A stretch of DNA of 64,000 nt from Adiantum capillus-veneris. Taxonomy: Eukaryota > Streptophyta > Polypodiopsida > Polypodiales > Pteridaceae. Every line of letters begins with the position of its first letter. Within the stretch, counting starts at the first letter, position 1. Positions 34,174 to 46,200 of this stretch are shown one piece after another. The notes beneath the pieces are model-generated. The model worked only from the letters and a program-made list of their open reading frames with translations. It did no database searches and was not told the DNA's origin. The DNA lies in the NCBI GenBank assembly GCA_014529385.2, contig CM043944.1, positions 59,386,268 through 59,450,267 of the forward strand, in the 5' to 3' direction. The position numbers and the translations under genes are program-made.

Positions 34174-35988
34174 TCACCAATCTTGAACAGCTCCCACTGC
34201 ACGTAACCATGGTCTACCCAGTATAATAGGATATGCTCCCAACCCTGCTGGCATCACATGAAAATCAACCACTGCCTTTGCATCATATGCCTCCACTTCT
34301 AAGCTCTCTACAACACCCAAGCATTTTACTTTTTGATGGTTTGCCAATCTGATCCGAAAACCTGACACCCCAGCCACTGTGAGACCCATCTTCTCAACGC
34401 ATGAGTGTGTTATGACACATATTTGGGCTCCGCCATCCACATAACCTTGTCCCAAAGTTTTCCTTTTATGCCACACATCTACTATTGGACAAATGTCTGG
34501 TAGCTCATCCATTGCCAACACCTTTACTGAACCTCTCTCTGGCTCTTTCTCCATTGGGTTAACCATCATCTTCCATTGTCGCTTTAGCTTAGGCACCATC
34601 TCTATAAGCTGCCCAAAAGTAACATTTGCCTTCCTGCTCGTCAGATCCTCCTTCAAGTCATAGCTTAATTGCCCATCCCCTAGTGGAAAATCTGAAACAT
34701 GAAACTTTCGACGAGCTCTCCTTTTCCTCTTGGCCTTGACATCCTCGCCTTCATGGCTCTTTCCTTTCTTCTTACTAGGACCTGGGGCACTTCTTCCTTC
34801 CTTATCCTTTGTGGTCCTCTTCCCAATAGGCATCACTAATGTATCCTCTAGCTTTGATGCCTTCTCCAAGGTGACTACACTTAGCACTTTTGTCTTTCCC
34901 TTTTCCTCCTGGGTCAGTCCACTGGTTCCTTCGTCTCCCTTAATTTCTATGCCATAATCATTTGACCTAGTTAGCACCTGTCTTGGCAATGGATACATGT
35001 CTCCCCCCATCCTTGGTGGCTTATCACATTGCGGGCTGATGTGACCCAACTCTCCACAATTATAACATGTGGGCGTCTGCCTCCAGTACCTACCATTGCT
35101 TTGTCCAACACCATTCCTAGGCCTTTCTTCACCTCTTGGCTGATTTTCAAACCTCCCTCGACCTCGATTATTTCCCACTTGACCTAGCATGTTTAGGCTG
35201 AGATTCTTCATCAAATCTACCACTTGCCTCATGTCTTGCCTTAGCCCATCATCTTGCACCGATGTGGTGACCACTGCTGGCATAACCTGAGTAGTAAGAG
35301 GAACCACTGGTTCATGATGAACCCCTGACATGCGACCTTGTAAAGACTCTATAGGCTGAAATTCAGACCTCATTGGCAAAGACTCCATCCCTAACTGGCT
35401 CATTTTCCTCAGCTTCCACTCTTTGTTCCTTGCTACCTCTAGTGCATCTTCATATGTCCTTGGCTTCTTTAGCTCCACTCTCCAACGTATATTCTCCCAA
35501 AGACCAGCTAAGAACCTGTCCTTCTTCATCATGTCAGGTGGGGGTACCTGTGGTGCTAAGGCCTTGCACATTTGCTCCCATGCCAATGAAAACTTACGTA
35601 TGTACGCATCTACTGGCTCACCTTCCTTTTGCACCAAAGCTTGTACTTCTTGCCACACTTTGTCAGGATCTTCTATCTTCACAAACTCCACTTCCAACCC
35701 ATGTCGTAGATTTTCCCAACTCAACCTTATAGGTGGATCAGCCACACGCAACTCCTCTTCAAATGCTTTAGACCAAACTCGTGCATCACTCTTCAAACAA
35801 ATTTGGAGAAGGCGTAACATCTGCCCAGGGTCATGAATCTGGTTGCTAATGCAGGCAACCTCCATCTTTTCCAAAAATTCTTCCACATCTTCATCACTTC
35901 TTCCATGAAACTCCGGATAAGAGAAAGCCATGGCTACCCAAGTTTCAATGCTTTGAGAACCCCTTTGAACACACGTGCAAGAACCCAA
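34174..35988 (-). pseudogene. Tat gag-protease ORF, 604 codons, intact frame
   Basis: Gag domain: WVAMAFSYPEFHGRSDEDVEEFLEKME, KSDARVWSKAFEEEL, ALVQKEGEPVDAYIRKF and FLAGLWENIRWRVELKKP. The zinc knuckle CYNCGELGHISPQC lies at about residue 315. A basic Lys/Arg-rich linker follows (residues ~400-440), then a retropepsin with GYVDGGAQICVITHSC, where DGG replaces the usual DTG/DSG, and the C-terminal box PIILGRPWLRAVGA. The frame ends in TGA at 34174, followed in frame by pol. The real start is probably the Met before AFSYPEFHGR (about residue 20). The whole gag-protease is open, unlike every other element here. Confidence 0.9.
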
Positions 35989-35999
35989 AACTTTTGACT

Positions 36000-36942
36000 A
36001 CCCAATCCCCAGAAACTTCAATGGAGCTCAACTTTAGATAAGGACAAACACATGCACATCAAACGAGTTTTCATAGTTGATCATCGGAATTACAACAGAC
36101 AAAGGACATTCCAAGATCTCTCGTAATCTTCTTGGCCCGAACATAAAGACTATGCGCTGCTGGAAAAAAATCTTCCTGGACACATGAACATTTATCTGGA
36201 TTCTTTGAGTTAAATGAAATGGAGTGAATTGAGGGCCATTTTGATCATCCATTAAAGCCAACCATGAAGCTCCCAAGAAGGCACACCTGACTTATCCTCT
36301 GATTTTGCCAAAATTTCAGCAGCATAACATCATAAATGGCTCAAACGACCAAAAAACCAGCCATCATAACTCAGAAAAATTTTGGTAGAGTTTCCATAGA
36401 AGTAGAGCAGTAGGAACTCAAAATATAGATTGTATATGTATACATAAACTGTCAACAATAGAACTCGAGCATCAAACAGGAATCACTAATACATAGCCTA
36501 TGCGAAAAGGGTGCTCCAGCTACCTGTATCACCGAAAGGATCTCTACATTTGAGAATCCCCCAGCTCAATAAAAACCTCACACGAAGGCTAATGCAAATC
36601 GTGTATAGTCAAGTCTCAGAAATGACTATCTTCCAGACCAAGTCTCAAAAATGACTGGGACTGCCAAATACAACCAAGTATGGCTCCACAAATGCGTACA
36701 ATGGCAGTTTCCACAAGTAACGTACAACCCAGTAGACAATGCGCTCAAGCAGGCGCTAAATGATGCATACCCACAACTGCAAGTGACATCACTGCTAGTA
36801 TATCACTGTACTCCAGCTACCTGTAGCTGTGTGAATCACCTGTACCTGTACCTGTAACCTGTAATCTGCAACCTGCAACCTGCAGCCTGTAAGCCCGAAT
36901 CTCGAAGCTTGAAGCTTGAATTAGAAGGTACTCGAAGAAGAT
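36000..36942 (-). other. Leader of the Tat element
   Basis: No coding frame is recognised between primer site and gag. A short minisatellite of ACCTGT/ACCTGCA units lies at about 36838-36892. Confidence 0.6.
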
Positions 36943-36959
36943 CCTCAGTTGGGGCACCA
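36943..36959 (-). promoter_or_regulatory. Probable primer-binding site of the Tat element
   Basis: The minus strand reads TGGTGCCCCAACTGAGG six bases inside the 5' LTR. The position and TGG start fit a primer site; I cannot assign the tRNA. Confidence 0.6.
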
Positions 36960-36965
36960 AAAGAA

Positions 36966-38082
36966 TGTGAGCGGGATGAAAACACACACAGCGCCTCTAT
37001 AACGACCCGACACACACTCTTGGGAAGATACACACACACACACACTATGGGGCACCACTCGGCTTACACAACACACCTGGCCGAGACAGGGAACACACCT
37101 CTGGAGTGAGAGGAGAGAGACTATCCACTTGCCCACTCCACACAGACACACACACACACACACACACCCAAAAAACTCAGCTCAAAAGAGGAGAATTTCT
37201 GATGTTTAGATACAATTGAGCTTGGGCCAACACCAATGGGGCAAATAGCTCACACAATATAGGTAAAATAAGCCAGATACAATCACAAACTAGAGCAGAA
37301 ACTTCGCTCATTGGAGAAACTTACCCAAAAAAACAGCAGGAAAAGAGTGAGGAATTTGGCAAAATGGACAGTGCCATCGCATCCGGAACGGCCCAAAACT
37401 GACCTCGGATGAGCAGTTTACGGCCAAAATAGGCTCCAAAAACCCCAAAAACACAGTTGCGGCTGTTCCTCCTCTCTTCTCCACGTTTTTTCTGGTCTTC
37501 TCTCTTTTTTTTCAGTTCCCACACTTAGATTTATTAGTTGGGCACCCTTGGCCTTTTAGATGACCTCAAACGGACCCCGAACAGGCCAAAAACTGACCTC
37601 GCAGTGCGTAGTTGTCAACTTTTTGCATCATTCGCACACCTGGCACTCAGTTTTTTTCCAATAATGCATCTCGCCACCACGTGAAGTGGCCCCAAAAAGT
37701 GGTCCTCATGATGACCTTTCTGCATAATTATCACAAGGAAACACCCACGTTGTGTCCGTACTCATCCACGTGCAAGTATTGACCCCGTTTGGCCTCCTGA
37801 CGCCACTAGATGCCATCTAACGCACCTGCTTACCTCATGTCATCGGCCCGCGGATAGCTTCCTCGAGAAGTTTTAAGCGCTACCAACTCCTCATTATTGT
37901 AGAAAAAACACACTGGTACTGGTAATAGTGAAAATCGATGCACTATGTACATCTTGTCCTACCTGTACACATGTGGGCCCCACATAACCACCTGGCTCTG
38001 AAAAATGGGCAATTATTTATTTGATGCACCATGCATGTATATGTACATATGCGCAATCCCTTGCTCCAAAAAACTCCTGACA
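36966..38082 (-). repeat. 5' LTR of the Tat element, 1117 bp
   Basis: Same ends as the copy at 30310-31464, with the flanking ACGT at 38083. Length differences come mainly from the CA repeats and a deletion of about 30 bp near 37395. Confidence 0.93.
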
Positions 38083-38086
38083 ACGT

Positions 38087-38514
38087 TGTACCTCTGTATG
38101 TCAGAAAACCTGGTGACAGTGGGTGTATATGGCGTCAAAAGGCCCCCCTATGAACCTATCTGTTGGTGTGGACTAGGAGGTTGATGGCAATTTTTGCCAT
38201 CGGATGAATACGCTAGTCGAACAACCACCAAAAGGTCAAGGCTGAAACTATGTCAAGGACGTGATTGATGTGCTCAATGTCGATGCCGGGTGTCACTCCT
38301 CTAAGATAGAGGTACCTCACCCATGCACGCCACGAGAATTGTTGTCTTTAGGAAACCACTGGTCCATGGGAACGTTGATGTCGGGGTCGGATGTCGAAAG
38401 TCTGCCACGTAAATGTGAGATATTGGGGAAAACATTGATGTAGTGGAAGAAGATGCTCGAGAAATAGGTAGATTTCAAGGTCGGGTGTCGAAATGGAGCA
38501 CTGAGATAGCAAGT

Positions 38515-38594
<80 letters not shown>

Positions 38595-39184
38595 CAATTT
38601 CGGGGTTTAGTTTAATTATGTGTGTGAGCACACCCTTGTACACAAGCTTAAACTTTTTTTGCTCTATCAAATTGCTGCCAAATATTGTCGATGTCGGGTG
38701 TCTGCCTACTCTATGTGTGTGTGTGTGAGAGAGAGAAACACACACACTCACTGCCTTGCTTCCTCCCTTGTTGGCTGCATTCTCTTGAATCTACTACCTT
38801 TGTACTCAATTGCCAAGTTTTGTCATTGCTCTGCTGTCGCAATCAATTATTGCTCGATTTTCCACTTACTCATTTTATTGCTAGCATCAAGTGCTACTTG
38901 AATTTTCTTCCCTATTGCTGGTCAATTCCACCAAACTGCCCCATTGCGCCAAGCTTCCCCCATCGTTGTTCAATTTTGCCTGATGAGATGCTCTACGGCC
39001 TAATTGCCTTCATTGTAGATCACACCGAGTTGCTGCCTAGCGAGGTGCGTGTTCATTGGCTTCCTCAGCTATGTGCTCTTTGCTTTTCCCAAGCTTGCTT
39101 GGCCAACTCTCTACAAAGCTCGTTTCTTACTGCCTGCAAGCTCGATGCTCTCTGAGACCGATTTCCTTGCAGGATCCCAATCTC
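38087..39184. other. Non-coding DNA, possibly the rest of the element B LTR, with a (CT)n block
   Basis: No gene is recognised. It should begin with the outer part of the element B LTR, since the Tat element split that LTR, but I find no matching stretch in element C. A (CT)n run fills 38515-38590 and mixed (TG)n/(GA)n/(CA)n lies near 38717-38745. Confidence 0.45.
38515..38590. repeat. (CT)n microsatellite
   Basis: About 38 CT units without interruption. Confidence 0.97.
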
Positions 39185-41144
39185 TAATTTGGAGGGCCTG
39201 CACATGCGAGATGAGGAACAGAAAGCTGATTGGCTCAAGATGAAGGGAATGAAGCCCCGTGCACGTGCGTGCAAGGAAGGGGGAAGAAGAAGAAGAGCAG
39301 AGCTTAAGGTTTGGAAGAAACACACGACTGCAAGTCTATCAGGTTGTGTCTCTTTAGTGTTGTTTTTATGTGTATGTGTTTCAAAGAGGGTTAATAGGAT
39401 AGGTTAGTTTTACATGGGTCGGCTATGGTAGCCTTTACCCAACAGTAATCACTCCTAAAGCACGGTAAGAAGATCTAAACTCCATAGCTATCATCTCTTT
39501 CTCTCTCTACTCTGTTTTTTTTAGTAACTATCCTCTCGGTGGTTGCTTTTTCATATGCGAGGACATGTATGGACTTTTCGGGTGTGTATGAGGATGCTTC
39601 ATGCTTATTTCATCATATTTAGCACATTGACTTATGCACACTGTGTGCTTGTGATCATGTACATACAAAAAAAATAATTTGGAGGGCCTGCACATGCGAG
39701 ATGAGGAACAGAAAGCTGATTGGCTCAAGATGAAGGGAATGAAGCCCCGTGCACGTGCGTGCAAGGAAGGGGGAAGAAGAAGAAGAGCAGAGCTTAAGGT
39801 TTGGAAGAAACACACGACTGCAAGTCTATCAGGTTGTGTCTCTTTAGTGTTGTTTTTATGTGTATGTGTTTCAAAGAGGGTTAATAGGATAGGTTAGTTT
39901 TACATGGGTCGGCTATGGTAGCCTTTACCCAACAGTAATCACTCCTAAAGCACGGTAAGAAGATCTAAACTCCATAGCTATCATCTCTTTCTCTCTCTAC
40001 TCTGTTTTTTTTAGTAACTATCCTCTCGGTGGTTGCTTTTTCATATGCGAGGACATGTATGGACTTTTCGGGTGTGTATGAGGATGCTTCATGCTTATTT
40101 CATCATATTTAGCACATTGACTTATGCACACTGTGTGCTTGTGATCATGTACATACAAAAAAAATAATTTGGAGGGCCTGCACATGCGAGATGAGGAACA
40201 GAAAGCTGATTGGCTCAAGATGAAGGGAATGAAGCCCCGTGCACGTGCGTGCAAGGAAGGGGGAAGAAGAAGAAGAGCAGAGCTTAAGGTTTGGAAGAAA
40301 CACACGACTGCAAGTCTATCAGGTTGTGTCTCTTTAGTGTTGTTTTTATGTGTATGTGTTTCAAAGAGGGTTAATAGGATAGGTTAGTTTTACATGGGTC
40401 GGCTATGGTAGCCTTTACCCAACAGTAATCACTCCTAAAGCACGGTAAGAAGATCTAAACTCCATAGCTATCATCTCTTTCTCTCTCTACTCTGTTTTTT
40501 TTAGTAACTATCCTCTCGGTGGTTGCTTTTTCATATGCGAGGACATGTATGGACTTTTCGGGTGTGTATGAGGATGCTTCATGCTTATTTCATCATATTT
40601 AGCACATTGACTTATGCACACTGTGTGCTTGTGATCATGTACATACAAAAAAAATAATTTGGAGGGCCTGCACATGCGAGATGAGGAACAGAAAGCTGAT
40701 TGGCTCAAGATGAAGGGAATGAAGCCCCGTGCACGTGCGTGCAAGGAAGGGGGAAGAAGAAGAAGAGCAGAGCTTAAGGTTTGGAAGAAACACACGACTG
40801 CAAGTCTATCAGGTTGTGTCTCTTTAGTGTTGTTTTTATGTGTATGTGTTTCAAAGAGGGTTAATAGGATAGGTTAGTTTTACATGGGTCGGCTATGGTA
40901 GCCTTTACCCAACAGTAATCACTCCTAAAGCACGGTAAGAAGATCTAAACTCCATAGCTATCATCTCTTTCTCTCTCTACTCTGTTTTTTTTAGTAACTA
41001 TCCTCTCGGTGGTTGCTTTTTCATATGCGAGGACATGTATGGACTTTTCGGGTGTGTATGAGGATGCTTCATGCTTATTTAATCATATTTAGCACATTGA
41101 CTTATGCACACGGTGTGCTTGTGATCATGTACATACAAAAAAAA
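39185..41144. repeat. Four exact tandem copies of a 490-bp unit
   Basis: Copies occupy 39185-39674, 39675-40164, 40165-40654 and 40655-41144, each from TAATTTGGAGGGCC to ACATACAAAAAAAA. Copies 1-3 look identical; copy 4 differs at 41081 (C to A) and 41112 (T to G). Each holds the same 72-codon plus-strand frame (MEGLHMRDEEQKADW...) and a 95-codon minus-strand frame, neither recognisable. The near-identity means a very recent duplication, or an assembly effect. The unit has no obvious retroelement motifs. Confidence 0.97.
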
Positions 41145-43137
41145 CACTTTTTGTTTCACGTTGTGTAGAAAGTAGAAACACTGTTTTGGTCATATATCTC
41201 AAAACGATATGAATCAAGTTGAGCCCTTTAGACTAGACATTAAAAAAATAATTTAGAATATTTTCTCTCTTGGGTGTCGTGTAAATTCCGCACAAGCAAA
41301 GAGTTATGGTCAAAAGACAGCTTGCTGCTTACCGCACACTCAAAATTTTGGACCTTAGGCTCCTTGGAGAACCACTATATAGACTCGTCAGATGAGAGGA
41401 CCCACTTAGCCAAATCAAAAGCTGATTAAACTTGCTCATAAATGTATTTAGGTCTTTGAGATCACTTTGTGGGTGCGAGTTATTAACAGTTCCATGTGCA
41501 AGGTTACCTACACGTATAGGGGTGCTACCTAGGGGGAGTCCCATATGACTTCATGAGTTGGCTGAGTGGTTCGCATATGTTTTGTGGGTTGTTTTGATGA
41601 GTTGATTTCAAGTGTTTGATGTCCATAAAATTACATGGGGGTATATGGTTAGACAACCCGAACCATGCAGGCAAATATAAATCAAGTGGCTTTCTTTTTG
41701 TGTTACCGTTTGTTGCATGAGTCTCATATGGGCAAAGTGATGTGATAAGGTGTTAGTCTATATTATGAAGCTGATATTGATGCATTGGGTTGAGATCAAA
41801 TAATTTCATTTGCATGTTATACATGCACCAAAAAATGGAACAAAATTACTTTTTCTCGTATATCTGACATTATGATTTATGGTTGATCAAAGTGACAAGG
41901 CTATTTTGCATCATGATTATGTTGATGGAATGATTTATGGAACCTCAAGGATGGATGTGGACAACTCATGTGCATGCATATATTGCTTCCCACCCTTCTA
42001 GGCCAAAACTAGCTCTATGTGCTAGGGAGATGAGGTGCGTAAATAGTGCATTCTTTTATGCATAAAAAGTTCATGTCTTAAGGGCCATGTGTGTGGCTTA
42101 GTTTGATTATAGTGGATATTTCAAATTCCAAGTGTGGGAGAAGTCGATTCGATATGGAATATGGTTTATGGCCAAGGACTGAGATCCCTCATGGATTATG
42201 GTTGTGATTTTGATTGTGGAAGCCAGTGTGGCTCTTGGATATTTTTTTGGATGTGGTTGTGCTGCCAAAATGCTGTTTTTGCAGCCATGTTATGTACCAA
42301 AGTGGTTTTGCAGGACTAGACGTGTATCACCCTGAGTTGGGTGAAGTGTTCACCCATGTGATATTATTGGATTATCGTTTTTGGTTATGGATTGGATCAT
42401 GAAGTGGTTTTGATGGTTTATGTTGGACATATAAGGGTAGAACCCTGTACATACTAGCTGCTTGGAAAATATTGTTTTTGCATATGGAAGATGCTATTGT
42501 GACTTGGACTTGTGTGTTATGTTTCTCATGGTAGCATCGTTACAAGGCTAGGATCACCTATATCGCTTAGCCTTAGACAAAATGGTCGATGACATGGTGC
42601 TTTGCTAGATTGGGGGTGTTTCCTAGGTTTTCTTTTTGTTAGGCTCATCTACATGGTAAGTGCTTCAGGGGTTGAATGAGCTACATGACTACTGCGTAGA
42701 TGACCTTGCCTTGGATTTGCCTAAACACTGGATGTTGGGCATCAAAGAGGCATGTCTCCTAAAGTGGTATGGTTGGTGTTGATACCCTACCACTTCTTGA
42801 TATTTCGAATCCTTTCTGATCTCGGGTTCATGGAGGGAGGCAAAGCGGCCTCAACCTATGCCTGGCTCAGGTAGGTTGGAGGTGTTTTGGTTCACTCCAG
42901 GCAAAGTGAAATTCTCTCTGCTCGTAGTATAGTGGAATTGGATGGGTGGATTGGTTGATCCCCACATAGGGTCTGGTGCTCCCTAGTCATTTGTATTTTT
43001 GACGTTATGGTGTACTTAAATTTTGTTATGGAATTAATTCATGGTTGCCTATTTCATTTAGATAAGGCATTTAAAGGTTATCCTTTTTCATTCTTATGTG
43101 TCTCTGTGCATTCTATTTCACCCTCTACTATTCTCTC
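41145..43137. other. Non-coding region, about 2 kb
   Basis: No coding frame over about 65 codons and no recognisable domain. Composition and phrases such as TATATCTCAAAACGATATGAATC resemble retroelement LTR or spacer DNA. I find no paired copy in the window. Confidence 0.4.
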
Positions 43138-43229
43138 TGTCATAAACAAGAACAGGGGTTAGAATATAGACATGTGCTTACAAATCTATCTCACCATGGG
43201 GCCAATGGTAAAGGGGTCCAAATGAGAGA
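43138..43229 (+). repeat. Fragment of an L1-family LTR
   Basis: It starts TGTCATAAAC and matches the beginning of the solo LTR at 384-1902: GGGTTAGAATATAGACATGT and GGTAAAGGGGTCCAAATGAG. About 75 bp after the start is missing by comparison. It abuts the end of the element C ORF. Confidence 0.8.
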
Positions 43230-43234
43230 TGGTA

Positions 43235-46200
43235 TTTAAGTTGTCCTTCGGTGCCTCTTCTTAGGTATCCTAGAATGTTGTCAAGGTTGATACTCATTTG
43301 GCCTTCTATACTAGGAGGGACTCAATTACACTTCATATGCCATGATCTTTGATTTTGGTACCCATACCTGTTTGTTACCTCTATAGTACTCTTGTTCTTT
43401 AAACTGAATCGTGATGCTATATATCCCATGTGTTTGTATTTATGTGTTGATATTTTGTCTTCAATCCACACTAGATCACTTACTTTTACTAGAGTGCTCA
43501 GAACAAACACTTGCTTGAGTTTGTCTTGCTTCAATGAGTACTTGGGTTGATATCCCTTTGCTTTTTTGGGTGGCTCCCTAGAGGTTTTTTTTGGGTCAGC
43601 AAATGACTGGGAGTTTCTAAATCTTGACTTGCTTGAAGGAGTTGATCCATGAGGGGTCTTTGATGTAGAGGCATATGATGAAACATCTTTCATGCTCATC
43701 AATTGTAGATCCACTTTACCTTTACCTTTGTCTGTAAGATATGTCAGTGGTCCTTGTGACATATTGCAACTCCGAATCCAACATCAGCGGTACTTGTAAT
43801 AGTTTCTTACTACTACTTGGGAAAGAGAGGAATAGAATTATGTCTTCTCTATAGGCCTTGTGTTGTTCTGACCATTCATGACCAAGGATAACATTTGCAG
43901 ACAATTGTTTTGAAGGCTTTACTTGAAACTTTACCTTCTCTTCAAGCTTTTGGATGCTAAAAATAGAAACCATTTCTCCTTGACTTGAAGCCATACCTAG
44001 GATTGCTTTACTATCTTGTTTGCATGGAGTGATCTTGAGTATTATCTAGATGTTTTTTGAAACCATATATATTGCATTGTGATTATTTATCTAGTAGAGC
44101 ATTGCATCAGACACTAGCTCCATTTGCACTATTGAGGACTATAGCTATCCTCATTGGTGGTTCTCTGAAGATTTCTATCTTGCTTCAATCGTGGTCCCAT
44201 ATTTTTTTAGCTAGGTCTCTATGGAAGGTGATTTGGGACTTTGTGCTCCACTAGGACTTCCATCTATTGAGTTTGTTGGCAATGAGTGACTAACCTTTGA
44301 ACTTCCAGTTACTTCGTGGTTTTCTATAACTACAATTTTATTTACTTCTAGTTTTGATTGTGATTTCTTCTCAATAGCTCTTGTGGTTTTTGTTTGTCGT
44401 GCTTGACTTACACTTGCCTTTGCCTAATCTCATCTGAGTTTTTGTTGGGTTGAGACAAAACATCTTCATTAAACTCAGCTTCAGCATCAGTCTCCATTTG
44501 AACAGTACTTGAGGAATTTGTGTTGTCTTTCATCGGTGACTATTCTTGGTCTTCTCTGAAGAGTACATCTTGTTTGAACTCCGTATTTCTAGAATTTTTT
44601 GGACCAATGGTATCCCCATTGTAATATCATTCGGTACACCTTTTACTATCGTCACATGAAATTGAGCTATGCGGGTCTATGAACCTATTTAAATGATGGT
44701 GGAAATGATTCCCAACATTTTGATTTCTCATTTCCTATTATGCTAATAAATTCAGGAGCATCTTCCAATTGCAGTTGGCCATGTTTTTTCCAAGTGCAAA
44801 AAGACATGATGTTCTTGTCTAGATAAAAATCTAGCTTTACTTTGCCTGACAGCTTTTATTCATGTTCACCACTAGTAATGTTGCACTTAATCTTCTTAGG
44901 ATTTCTTTCCATATTGAGACTTATCTTGTTGTGGTGGTGTCCGTGGATCAAAATATTTTTGCATCTTCTTTAATTTGATCGCCTACTTCAGTCAATGTTG
45001 ACTCATTTGACTATGCTACTACACCTTTACTTGTAGTTGTTACACATTATCTATCTGCATTTGAGTGACCTTTGTTCTTAGAATATCCACTATACTTTCT
45101 TGTAGAATTTTCCTCTTCGGAGGATATTTTGGCATTGACCTTTGTTTAGCCTTCTAAGATTTAGACTTTGTCAACTTTGAGCTATTTGTCACTTGTTCTG
45201 GCAACTTCAGATTCTATGTCAACTTAGACATTGTGTTTCTTTGTAAAAGAGTTTTTAGCTTGGCCCTTCCTAAGGTGATGACTAAAGCTTTCTCCATGAG
45301 TTGGGCTCAAGACTGTTTGGCTCTGTTTTGATCTCATCTTTTCGGACTGTGAAGGCACATTGTGTGTAGCATTGTTGATGTTTGGCATCTGCAAACTCTC
45401 TACATAGTTTCCTATGTATCTCCGTGAAACATGACATATGTTTCGCCAAGTCAAGCTGTAAATTACTTATCTTCACCTTGATATTGTCTATCTTGTGGGT
45501 CTCCTATGACATGAGCTTCTGTGGTTTTAGAACCCAAGACATCATAGAATTTAGATTCTTGTCTATGTCTAAATCCATTTTGGTCAAAGTATATGCTCGT
45601 CTAGTCACAACTTTGAAGCTTGACTTCCGATGGATGAGATTTTGGCTCTGGATAGATTTCTAGATTCACTTGAATAATTTCATTGATATCTAGAGAGGAT
45701 GGGCTATAATAGATTCTTTCTTCTGAGATAAATCATCCTTCTTGATCTATCATTCGGCATAATTCTATGAGCTGGTATGTAGGCCTCTCAAAGACGGGTC
45801 AACTCTTTTTGTACAATTTCCTTTCTCGGTCTACATAGTGTGCATAGGAATTATGTGTGCCATATAATGCTAATAGAAATTCTCTTGGATGTGCTCCTTA
45901 GACTTGTGAATGATTGTACACTACTTGATATGGACATAGAATTATTTGCAAACCTAACACTCTTTTTGACCTCTAGTGATAACTAGAGACTTAGACTAAA
46001 TTCACGCATGAATTTGTTGTTCACAGGTTCCAACTTAAGCTTTTCATGTGCATATGCATCTTCATGCAGATTTTGAACTTGCACTACTTTATGATGAGTT
46101 ACATGCACTTACTTAAAATTTTGCATTTCTAATGTTGTCCGGGTTTCTGGGACAATCCTTTGAAAAATGTCCACCTTTCCGTCCACAATTTGATACTACA

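Larger units (their letters stand above)
30310..38082 (-). mobile_element. Tat-type Ty3/Gypsy retrotransposon with both LTRs, 7773 bp
   Basis: LTRs at 30310-31464 (3') and 36966-38082 (5') both run from TGTGAGC to CTCCTGACA in plus-strand reading. They differ by scattered substitutions, CA-repeat length and a short indel near 30750. ACGT flanks both sides (30306-30309, 38083-38086). The minus strand carries gag, protease, RT, RNase H and a second (archaeal-type) RNase H, the arrangement that defines the Tat clade. The integrase zinc and DDE core is missing. The element split the LTR of element B and is therefore younger. Confidence 0.92.

Noticed and set aside
36651-37163. Cys/Val-rich frames (VCVCVCL)
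   Set aside because: Produced by (CA)n repeats in the LTR of the Tat element.
39189-40877. Four identical 72-aa plus-strand and 95-aa minus-strand frames as a gene family
   Set aside because: They are copies of one 490-bp repeat. The frames overlap in antisense and match no family.
39185-41144. CRISPR-like or direct-repeat array
   Set aside because: Units are 490 bp, contiguous and identical, with no spacers, and the genome is a plant's.
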